Source of the DNA: Anodontia alba
Lineage: Eukaryota; Mollusca; Bivalvia; Lucinida; Lucinidae
Reading direction: 5' to 3'
DNA length: 64,000 nucleotides
Assembly: GCA_964016985.1 (NCBI GenBank)
Contig: OZ024823.1
Span: forward strand, 68,985,925-69,049,924
Below are positions 24,946 through 33,801 of the stretch, piece by piece. Every line of letters begins with the position of its first letter. The stretch's first letter is position 1. Both the position numbers and the translations under genes were made by a program. The notes under the pieces are model-generated. The model did no database searches, was not told the origin of the DNA, and saw only the letters and a list, made by a program, of their open reading frames with translations.

Positions 24946-25316
24946 TAAATTCATATTAGATGTATATAGCCCAGTGGCAAGGGCAGATAAGCCTCAAGGG
25001 ACACAATTTTGATTAAAATTAAAATATTTTACTACTTTAATCACACATTTTAAGTTTCAGCCATTAGTCTTTTATATATTCTGAGAAATTTTCCCCATAC
25101 AAATGCAACGGGATGCAAATCTGACCTTGCCGTAAAAAGGTCAACAGTCCACTTGCAGTCATCACTTGAACAAATTTGGGACTCCTCGATGCTATATACC
25201 AAGATTCAGCCCCAAAGCTTCCTTGGTTCTGGAGCAGAAGATTTTTAAGTGTTTCTACCATATATGGGCATGGCGGCCACCTTGTTCAACTGTGCGGAAC
25301 CATTTGAACAAATTAG

Positions 25317-25541
25317 TCTTACGACATGAAAGTTTCAACAAAGGAATGAAGCATAGCTGAAAAAATTTCCCGCCTGTTGTGGGATTCGAACCCGATCCTC
25401 CCGGTTGAAAATCCAATGCTCTAACCACTGAATCAAAGAGTCGATTCCCTGATGCAGTTGTCAGAGACTGAATATATACCTACAAGCTATGCGAAATTTG
25501 CCAAGGCAGATTATCAAAGGTAGGAGTGTTAGGTAATAACA
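25317..25541 (-). repeat. TRIM 3' LTR
   Basis: 225 bp, the same length as the 5' LTR. It keeps a tRNA-like block (about 25372-25442) with an intact B box GGTTCGAATCC and anticodon-loop TTTTCAA. Confidence 0.85.
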
Positions 25542-25553
25542 CTCCCCCTTTTC
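25542..25553 (-). promoter_or_regulatory. TRIM polypurine tract
   Basis: GAAAAGGGGGAG on the minus strand ends exactly where the 3' LTR starts with TGTTATTAC, as needed to prime plus-strand synthesis. Confidence 0.8.
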
Positions 25554-25607
25554 AAGGAAGTCATCATATATGATGACGTGAAGCCATTTTCTGCTAAGTA
25601 AAGTCCG

Positions 25608-25624
25608 ATCCCGGACGAGCCCCA
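25608..25624 (-). promoter_or_regulatory. TRIM primer-binding site, tRNA-Pro type
   Basis: TGGGGCTCGTCCGGGAT on the minus strand directly follows the 5' LTR. It complements the 3' end of metazoan tRNA-Pro except for one missing base in the G run. Confidence 0.8.
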
Positions 25625-25849
25625 TCTTATGACATGAAAGTTGCAACAAAGGAATGAAGCATAGCTGAAAAAATTTCCCGCCTGTTGTGGGATTCGAACC
25701 CGGTCCATCCGGTTAAAAATCCAATGCTCTAACCACTGAGACAAAGAGTCAACACCCTGACGCAGTTGTCAGAGATTGAATATATACCTACAAGCTATGC
25801 GAAATCTGCCAAGGCAGATTATCTAAGGTAGGAGTGTTAGGTCATAACA
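25625..25849 (-). repeat. TRIM 5' LTR
   Basis: 225 bp with short inverted ends (TGTTATGAC and GTCATAAGA). It contains a tRNA-like block with A and B boxes. It differs from the other LTR at about 7% of sites, so the insertion is not recent. Confidence 0.85.
25680..25750 (-). other. tRNA-like pol III promoter inside the 5' LTR
   Basis: On the minus strand GTCTCAGTGGTTAGAGC gives an A box and a D-arm with CTC/GAG pairing. GGTTCGAATCC is a perfect B box, at tRNA-like spacing. The anticodon region reads TTTTTAA (TTTTCAA in the other LTR), and the block most resembles tRNA-Glu(TTC) or tRNA-Lys(TTT). Acceptor and anticodon stems are imperfect, so it is tRNA-derived rather than a working tRNA gene. 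Confidence 0.75.
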
Positions 25850-26288
25850 TTAGCAATACCCTTTTGATAGGAGGTCCCATGTGAAATCTTGTAAAAATTG
25901 CTTAAATGGTTTCAGAGAAGAAAACATTTAAAAATTACACAATTTTATACATGTATATAGCACAGGGGCAAGGGCAGATAACCCTCTGGAGACAAAATTT
26001 TGATTATAACTAAAATCATATACTGCACAAAAACGAGATGAATGTTTCATCGTTTCATTTCGTTTCACTCTGTTTCGTAACAAGCATATTTTAAATTTTT
26101 TTGGTCTGTTTCATCCTGTTTCAGAGTTTTCCCTATGTATCTTAATCATTTCATTTGTTACGAAACAGAAATGGGTTTATAAAAAAAAAAGATGTATGTT
26201 TCATTGTTACATTTCGTTTCACCCTGTTTCGTAACGAGCTTTGAACAAGTCTTTTGGTCTGTTTCATCCTGTTTCACAGTTTTTCCTA

Positions 26289-27628
26289 CGAGGGATGTTC
26301 GAAATGAATTGCTTATTGTCCTCTAGCTCGATATCCACGTGGGGCACGATAAAAACCAATACATACCTGTATAGGGTTATTCAATATCTACATAATGGTG
26401 TATAAATGTACATGTTAGACTAAGTGTAAGACATAAAATTTGCCATTTGAATACACGCAGTCATTGACCACTGCAGTAAAAATGGTTGGTAGAAGCGTCG
26501 ACAAAAAAGATGAAATACGGGCTTACATCAAAGCTCGCTCAAAACTTGGTTGTTCTTTGAAGAAGCTGATGACTGAAATTTCTACTGCTTTTGGACCTTC
26601 TTGTGTGTCTTATGACACAGTTCGGCGGTGGAAAAAGAAATTTGAGTCTGGTGTAGAGTCCATCAAAAATGCACCGAAATCAGGTAGGCCAAAATCTGCA
26701 TCTCGTAAAGAAATCATTTCCAAAATAAAGGAAATCATTGAAGGAGATGCCAGATTTACAGTTTGTGATATTGCACGAAAGGTAGGCATATCACTTTCAA
26801 CGATTCACCTTATTTTGAAGAAGCATTTGAAAGTCAGAAAGATTTCTGCTAGATGGGTGCCACATCTGTTGACTGACGAGCAAAAGAGGCAACGGGTTAA
26901 AGTGGCCAAAAAGCTGCTTCAAATGTTTCCAAAATATGACAAAAAGCAGTTTGCCAATGTCGTCACAGGTGATGAAACCTGGGTCCATTATTTTGAGCCC
27001 GTCAGAAAGGTTAGCAATAAGATCTGGGCCACTAAACACAGCAAACGCCCAATAATTGCCAAACGTTCTTTGAGTACAAAGAAGGTTTTGTATGCAATCA
27101 TCTTCTCTGGTGAAGGAGTTGCAATAAAAGTGCCAGAGAAAAAGGGCAAAAGCATCACCGGAAAGTACTACAAAGACGTAGTACTGAAGAAACTGAAAAA
27201 ATATTATCAGAAACGACGCCCTGCCACTGGTTTTAAACATGTCCGTCTTCTACATGACAATGCCCCAGCTCATACTTCCGCAATAGTTACGGCGTTTTTG
27301 AAGAAAGAAAAAGTAACTGTTTTGCCTCACCCCCCGTATTCCCCAGACCTTGCCCCATGTGATTTCTTTTTGTTTCCGAAATTGAAAGCATTCCTTGCTG
27401 GGCAGAAATACCAGTCCCGACAGGCACTTGGATCTGCCATTCATCAGTACCTTATTACTGTGCCCAAATCAGCGTACCGTGATGCCTTCAAGAAGTAGAT
27501 ACATCGGCTGAAACTTTGCATTTCTAGCCACGGGGAGTACTTCGAGGGCATGAAATGAGTACTTCTGGGCTAACTTGAAATTTGAAGTCTCCAGATAGAA
27601 ATAAGCAATTCATTTCGAACATCCCTCG
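26289..27628 (+). mobile_element. mariner element, 1340 bp, with 29-bp TIRs
   Basis: Perfect 29-bp inverted repeats start CGAGGGATGTTCGAAATGAA (26289-26317) and end with the complement (27600-27628). TA is duplicated at 26287-26288 and 27629-27630. Removing the element plus one TA leaves TTTTTCCTATATATCTTAAT, the same string as in the untouched unit at 28095-28114, so the empty site is exact. Identical TIRs and a single stop in the transposase suggest a fairly young copy. Confidence 0.97.
26482..27498 (+). pseudogene. mariner transposase, DD34D, C-terminally cut by one stop
   Basis: A 338-codon frame from MVGRSVDKKDEIRAYI encodes an N-terminal paired helix-turn-helix DNA-binding region, the linker WVPHLLT (residue 125 on), TGDETWVHYF with catalytic Asp164, HDNAPAH with Asp259, and SPDLAPCDFF with Asp294. 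The 34-residue gap between the last two defines mariner DD34D. An upstream in-frame ATG at 26440 would add 14 residues but lacks family similarity. The frame stops at TAG (27496-27498), where mariners normally have Trp. The next codons, to TGA at 27556-27558, still encode IHRLKLCIS and GEYFEGM, the usual C-terminus. A single TGG-to-TAG change explains the truncation of about 20 residues. Confidence 0.93.
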
Positions 27629-27977
27629 TATATATCTTAATCGTTTCATTTGTTATGAAACAGAAATGGGTTTATAAAAAAAAAAGATGTATGTTTCATC
27701 GTTTCATTCCGTTTCACTCTGTTTCGTAATGAGCATATTTCAAATTTTTTGGTCTGTTTCATCCTGTTTCAGAGATTTTCCACTATATCTTATTCATTTC
27801 ATTTGTTACGAAACAGAAATAGGTTTATAAAAAAAAAGATGTATGTTTCATCGTTTCATTCCGTTTCACTCTGTTTGGTAACGAGCATATGTTAAGTTTT
27901 TTTGGTCTGTTTCATCCTATTTCAGAGTTTTCCCTATGTATCTTAATCGTTTTATTTGTTATGAAACAGAAATGGGT

Positions 27978-28014
<37 letters not shown>

Positions 28015-29140
28015 TGTATGTTTCATTGTTACATTTCGTTTCACCCTGTTTTGTAACGAGCTTTGAACAAGTCTTTTGGTCTGTTTCATCCTATTTGACA
28101 GTTTTTCCTATATATCTTAATCGTTTCATTTGTTACGAAACAGAAATGGGTTTATAAAAAAAAATATGTATGTTTCATTGTTTCACCCTGTTTCGTAACG
28201 AGCATATTTCAAATTTTTTGGTCTGTTTCATCCTGTTTCAGAGTTTTTCCAATGTATCTTATTCGCTTCATTTGTTACGAAACAGAAATGGGTTTATAAA
28301 AAAAAAAAGATGAATGTTTCATCGTTTCATTTCGTTTCACTCTGTTTCATAACGAGCATATTTTAAACTTTTTGGTCTGTTTCATCCTGTTTCAGAGTTT
28401 TTCCTATATATCTTAATTGTTTCATTTGTTACGAAACAGAAATGGGTTTATAAAAAAAAATATATCTGTTTCATTGTTTCATGTTTCGTAACAAGCACTG
28501 ACCATGGTTTTTGGTCTGTTTCATCCTGTTTCAGAGTTTTCTCTCTATATCTTAATCGTTTCATTTGTTACGAAACAGAAATGGGCATATAAAAAAAAAA
28601 TTCTTGGCTAAGAAAAGTATCTGTTTCATTGTTACATTTCGTTACACCCTGTTTCGTAACAAGCACTGACCAAGGTGTTTGAACTGTTTCATCCTGTTTC
28701 GTAACAAATGAAACTGACCATCAGTGAGAACTGCTATTGGTCTGTTTCATTTGTTTCATTCTTTTTCAGTCCATTTTAGAGTATTCCTTATATATTTTAA
28801 TTGTTTCATCTGTTTCTGTTACGGAGAAAAAAACATGCCCAAAAAAAACCTGGGTGGTTTTTGTGCAGTATCTAACTAAAATGTTTTACTATTTTAATCA
28901 TACATTGTCAGTTTCAGCCATTAGTCTTTAATACATTTTGAGAAAATAACTTTTCAACATTTTCCCCATATAAATGTATAGGGACGCAAATTTGATCTTG
29001 CCATAAAAAGGTCAAAGTTCAACCTACTGTCATCATTTGAACAAACTTGGTAGACCTTGAGTCCTGGATGCTATAGAACAAGATTCAGCCTTGAAGCTTT
29101 CTTGGTTCTGGAGAAGAAGATTTTTAAGTGTCATGTGTAC

Positions 29141-30229
29141 AGTTTGGTGGCTAGTGTAAGACTCCCAGTTTCCTCCCAAGTTCAAATGTCCCAAAAGTTT
29201 CCCTTTTTCCAATTCAGCCAATAATTGAATCTGATAGAAACAGCCAACTATTCAGTTTCTGCAGGTCCAATCAAACTTTCCAAGAGCTGCTCAGAGGGGC
29301 CAAAGTGCTGTAAGCCAAACTGCTAAAATCACAAGCTATCACAAGTTATCTCAAATATTAAAAGGGTTTCCTCTTTCTGAGTGACAACAATTTCCTAATT
29401 AAACAGTTTAATTGTTTATCAAACCAAGCTGCCAGCCAAAATTGACAGGAGTTACCTAAGTTTATGGTTATGCTGATAGGTGCTAAGAGTTTCCAAGCCT
29501 AAAGCCAGCTAATACTCTGATGCAAGTGATAAACTTCCAAGTCCATAAAACTTGTTCAATTAGCCTGTCTAAACACCCTAAAAACTGTGAAAAAGGATCT
29601 TTCAAACTTGATGAACAATACTTTTAGAGAAACCTAATTTCTGAATTATGAACCTTCAGTTGCCCAAAATACTACATTAAAAATCTTAATTTTCCCAAAT
29701 TATGAAATTATGCTGTCTTTCCCATCCATCTCACTTTCTCACTATATGACATAAAAATATAAAACACAATTTCCCTCCTTTCTGACTATTTGACATTAAA
29801 AAAAAATATAAAAACCTTTCTGACTTCTTTCACTACATTTCTTGGTGATTATACAATTATTACATTTATTTTTATTTATTAACATTATTTATTACATTTA
29901 TTCTGAAGCAAAATGTACCTAAATTGTGGCTGGTGACATATCACCGGCTGTAGGACCAATAATTACTGAGAAACTGACCTAAATGCAAAAACATAACAAA
30001 GTCAGTGGACTGTGGAATATAGGTCAAGGTCAAATATAGATGACCGCATTCAAGAGGCCATGCTAAGATGTCTGCAAGTGCCAAGTATCCCTACTGTAGG
30101 ACCAACAGTTACTGAGAAACTGACCTAAATGGAAAAACTTAAGAAAGTCACTGGACCATGATTATAGGTCATAAGTGACCCAGGTCCAAACTTGACCTAG
30201 AAATCATCAAGACAAACATTTTGAGCAAG
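29141..30229. other. Unique intron DNA with two short repeated units
   Basis: 29141-29930 shows no recognisable feature apart from A/T-rich tracts near 29750-29900. At about 29950-30180 two units share GTAGGACCAAnnnTTACTGA and GAAACTGACCTAAATG, which may be the start of another tandem-core element. No gene is seen. Confidence 0.45.
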
Positions 30230-30415
30230 ATTCATGATGATCACACCTGCTTAGGGCCCATTGGTTTCAGAGAAGTTTTTTCTTTAAGTTTTAGCTCTAT
30301 AGCTCTATATTAATAAATGACCCCCCAGGGCATGGCCAATTTGGGCTTCAGGGACATGTTTGGTAGGATTTATTTAGGAGATCAATAAACATTGCTACAT
30401 ACTAAATGTAATATA

Positions 30416-32675
30416 CAAGAGGACCATGGGCCTCGGGTCGCTCACCTGAGTGACATAGCCACTGCAGATATGCAGATGTTATGCAACATTTTTCCAATCC
30501 TGTCATCGCAACTAATGAAAAGATCATCATTTAAGCAGTTCTTAATTTTGAAGAAGAATATATATGGCATGCCAGTCAATGAAGCGTGATCATTTGAACA
30601 AACTCTAAATGGCAGCCAGCTTGGATTTACGATCAGCACGATTTTAGCTATTTTTGATCTACAAGTCACCTCAATGCTTCCTACCAAGTTTCGAGTCAAC
30701 TGGCCTTTCGGTTCAGGAGAAGAAGCGAAAAATAGATTTTCAAGATGGCTTCCATGGTGGCCATCTTGGATATCCGATTGGCACGATTTTAGCTATTTTT
30801 GATCTACAAGTCATCCCAATGTCTCCTACCAAATATGGAGTCAATTGGCCTTTCGGTGCAGGAGAAGAAGCTAAATACAGATTTTTAAGATGGCGGCCAT
30901 GGTGACCATCTGGGATTTCGGATCAGAACGATTTTAGCTATTTTTGATCTACAAGTCACCCTGATGCTTCCTACTAAGTTTCGAGTCAATTGACTTTTGG
31001 GTATAGGAGAAGAAGCGAAAAATAGATTTTCAAGATAGCCGCCATGGCGGCCATCTTGGATTTACGATGGGCATGATTTTAGCTATTTTTGATCTACAAG
31101 TCACCCCAGGGTTCGAAATTAACAGTAGCAAGTAGCAAATTTGCTACCTGAAAATTCAGTTTGCTACCTGGTCAAACTGTTGGTAGCAAACAGTTGCTAC
31201 CTGGTATAATGCCTCGAACACATCAACTTTAAGTGTTGTGAATAACTTCAGTGCAAATTAGACTTGACATTTCATGTGAATTGTCTGCCAAGCAGACAAT
31301 TCACATGTAATGTCAAGTCTCATTTTTGCTGAAATAAGAAAAATACTTTGAAAATGCTATCTTCTAAATACACGTAGAGCTTGAAGGTTTAACCCATGGC
31401 ACGGTGACAACACCTTCTGCTGCCATGTAGATGCATTTTGCTACCCACTTTCAGATCAGGTAGCAACTACTTGCTACTTGTGAAAAAGGTTAATTTCTGA
31501 CACTGCACCCAAATGCTTCCTACCAAGTTTTGAGTCAACTGGCCTTTCGGTTCAGGAGAAGAAGCGAAAAATAGATTTTCAAGATGGCTGCCATGGCGCC
31601 CATCCTGGATTTCCGATCGGCATCATTTTAGATCTACAAGTCACCCTGATGCTTCCTACTAAGTTTCGAGTCAATTGACTTTTGGGTTTAGGAGAAGCGA
31701 AAAATAGATTTTCAAGATAGCCGCCATGGCGGCCATCTTGGATTTACGATCAGCATGATTTTAGCTATTTTTGATCTACAAGTCACCCCGATGCTTCCTA
31801 GCAAGTTTGGAGTCAACTGGCCTTTCGGTTCAGGAGAAAAAGCGAAAAACAGATTTTCAAGATGGCTGCCATGGCGGCCATCTTGGATTTCCGATAGGCA
31901 CGATTTTAGCTATTTTTGATCTATTAGTCACCCCAATGCTTCCTACCAAGTTTGGAGTCAATTGGCTTTTGGGTTTAGGAGCAGAAGGGAAAAATAGATT
32001 TTCAAGATGGCTGCCATGGTGCCCATCCTGGATTTCCGATCGGCACGATTTTAGCTACTTTTGATCTACAAGTCACCCTGATGCTTCCTAGCAAGTTTGG
32101 AGTAAATTGGCCTTTCGGTTCAGGAGAAGAAGCGAAAAATAGATTTTCAAGATGGTAGCCATGGTGGCCATCTTTGATTTCCAATCAGCATGATTTTAGC
32201 TATTTTTGATCTACAAGTAACCCTGATGCTTCCTAGCAAGTTTGGAGTCAATTGGCCTTTCGGTTCAGGAGAAGAAGCGAAAAATAGATTTTCAAGATGG
32301 CGGCCATGGCGGCCATCTTGGATTTCCGATCGGCACGATTTTAGCTACTTTTGATCTACAAGTCACCCTGATACTTCCTAGCAAGTTTTGAGTCAATTGG
32401 CCTTTCGGTTCAGGAGAAGAAGTGAAAAATAGATTTTCAAGATGGCGGCCATGGCGGCCATCTTGGATTTCCAATCAGAACGATTTTAGCTATTTTTGAT
32501 CTACAAGTCACCCCGATGCTTCCTACCAAGTATCAAGTCAAATGGCCCAGGGGTGTAGGAGGAGTAGGCTTTTAAAGCAATTACTGGCACCGTATAACGC
32601 ACGACGGATGACGCACGACAGACATTGACTGACCACAATAGCTCACTATGAGCACTTCATGCTCTTGTGAGCTAA
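30416..32675 (+). mobile_element. HINE family i with ~144-bp ATGGCGGC core
   Basis: Head CAAGAGGACCATGGGCCTCG and GCTCACCTGAGTGACATAG. About ten core units of 144 bp contain TTCAAGATGG-CCATGG-CCATCTTGGA, GATTTTAGCTATTTTTGATC and TCAATTGGCCTTTCGGTTCA. Near the end are GCACGACGGATGACGCACGA, a TGAGCACTTCATGCTC hairpin and a final GTGAGCTAA. The flanks are ...AATATA on the left and TAAGCTGTGGG on the right, which restore the host unit when joined: insertion between A and T with no target copy, as for Helitron-type elements. Confidence 0.85.
31107..31505. mobile_element. MITE (hAT-like ends) inside a HINE core
   Basis: Ends CAGGGTTCGAAATTAAC (31107) and the complement of CAGTGTCAGAAATTAAC (31505) match at 14 of 17 bases. 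CACCC is repeated on both sides (31102-31106 and 31506-31510). The CAGGG start suggests hAT, but an 8-bp duplication is not visible, so the superfamily is uncertain. TAGCAA/TTGCTA motifs recur inside, and a near-perfect 61-bp hairpin lies at 31260-31320. Confidence 0.7.
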
Positions 32676-33801
32676 TAAGCTGTGGGTCTCATGGTTTCAG
32701 ACAAGAAGATTTTTTAAGTTTTTTCCCATTATAAGTCTATGGGAGCTAATCACCTCCCTGGTGTGACCAATTTGGACCCCAGGGGCATGGTTGGCAGGAT
32801 TTATGCAGATCACTAAACATTGCTACATACTAATTATGTTAGCTCTAGGCTTCATATTCAGAGAAGAGGATTTTTGAGGATTCTTTAGCTATATAGTTCT
32901 AAATAAACAAATGCCCCCCTGGGGCATGGCAAGTTTTGGCCCTAGGGTCTTGATTGGCAGGATTTATGTAGGGGACCACTAAACATTGCTACATACTAAA
33001 TATATAAGCTGTGGGTCTCATGGTTTCAGAGAAGATTTTTTTTTTTTTTTTTTTTCCGATTATTAGTCTATGGGAGCTAATGACCCCCGGGGTATGGCCA
33101 ATTAGACCCCAGGGGCATGGTTGGCAGGACATTGCTACTTATTAAATACATAAGCTTGGGCCTCATGGTTTTAGAGAAGAAGATTTTTTAAGTTTTTCCC
33201 ATTATAAGTCTATGGGAGTTAATGACCTCTGGGGCATGGCCAATTATGACCCCAGGTGCATGGTTGGCAGGATTTATGTAGGGGACCACTAAACATTGCA
33301 ACATACTAAATATATAAGCTGTAGGCCTCATGGTTTCAGAAGATTTTTAAAAAAAAAAAATTCCATCATAAGTCCATGAGAGCCAATGACCCCCTGGGGC
33401 ATGGCCAATTTGGACCCCTGGGGCATGGTTGGCAGGATTTATGCAGGAGACCATCAAAACTAAATATATAAGCTGTGGGCCTCATGGTTTCAGAGAAGAA
33501 GATTTTTTAATTTATTTTTTCCATCATAAGTCTGTGGGAGTAAATGACCCCCAGGGTATGGCCAATTTGGACCCCAGGGGCATGGTTTGCAGGATTTATG
33601 TAGGGGACCACTAAACAGTGCTACATACTAAATATATGAGCTGTGGGCCTCATGGTTTCGGAGAAGAAGATTTTTTTAAGGTTTTCCCATTATAAGTTTA
33701 TGGGAGCTAATGACTCCCAGGGCATGGTCATTTAGACCCCAGGGGCTTGATTGGCAGGACTTATGTAGGGGACCACTAAACATTCCTACATACTAAATAT
33801 A

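Larger units (their letters stand above)
25317..25849 (-). mobile_element. TRIM: 533-bp miniature LTR element with tRNA-like LTRs
   Basis: Two 225-bp direct repeats (25317-25541 and 25625-25849, about 16 differences) flank only 83 bp. Read on the minus strand the order is LTR (TGTTATGAC...GTCATAAGA), a primer-binding site TGGGGCTCGTCCGGGAT directly after the LTR, a purine tract GAAAAGGGGGAG directly before the second LTR, then the second LTR. TTAG is duplicated outside (25313-25316 and 25850-25853). The host is a HINE core unit that reads AAATTGGCAATACC without the insert at 23354. There is no coding capacity. This is the layout of a terminal-repeat retrotransposon in miniature. A tandem SINE dimer would not explain the primer site, purine tract and TTAG repeat. 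Confidence 0.85.
26041..28860. repeat. Satellite units with CTGTTTCGTAAC/GTTACGAAACAG
   Basis: Each unit of about 140-160 bp contains CTGTTTCGTAAC, GGTCTGTTTCATCCTGTTTC, TCATTTGTTACGAAACAG and AAATGGGTTTAT followed by an A run. The first and third motifs are mutual complements, so every unit can fold on itself. One A run has grown to 33 (about 27979-28011). The mariner insertion interrupts one unit. With it removed, unit spacing returns to about 151 bp. Confidence 0.85.
26021..28870. mobile_element. TIR-bounded element filled with a ~150-bp satellite
   Basis: The ends TACTGCACAAAAAC (26021-26034) and GTTTTTGTGCAGTA (28857-28870) are perfect 14-bp inverted repeats, or 12 bp flanked by TA. The host HINE sequence TAACTAAAAT appears on both sides, so the insertion may have copied about 12-15 bp of target. 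Between the ends are about nine diverged tandem units of roughly 150 bp. No transposase of its own is visible. The mariner inside is a later insertion. Confidence 0.7.
22668..29140 (+). mobile_element. HINE family i relative, broken by three insertions
   Basis: The head CAAGAGACCCATGGGCCACA and CTCACCTGCATATTTGC are a worn family i 5' end. Core pieces with AGCACAGGGGCAAGGGCAGA, CTAACTAAAACATTTTACTA and TTGACCTTGC-GTAAAAAGGT occur at 22668-23435, 24958-25316, 25850-26020 and 28871-29140. Between the pieces lie a 1.5-kb block (23436-24957), the TRIM (25317-25849) and the satellite element (26021-28870). The pieces read as one tandem-core element of roughly 500-bp units. No terminal hairpin is found, so the 3' end is lost near 29140. 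Confidence 0.65.

Noticed and set aside
25317..25849. Two ordinary tRNA genes or a tRNA-SINE dimer
   Set aside because: The tRNA stems are imperfect. The equal 225-bp repeats, primer site, purine tract and TTAG duplication are better explained by an LTR-type element.
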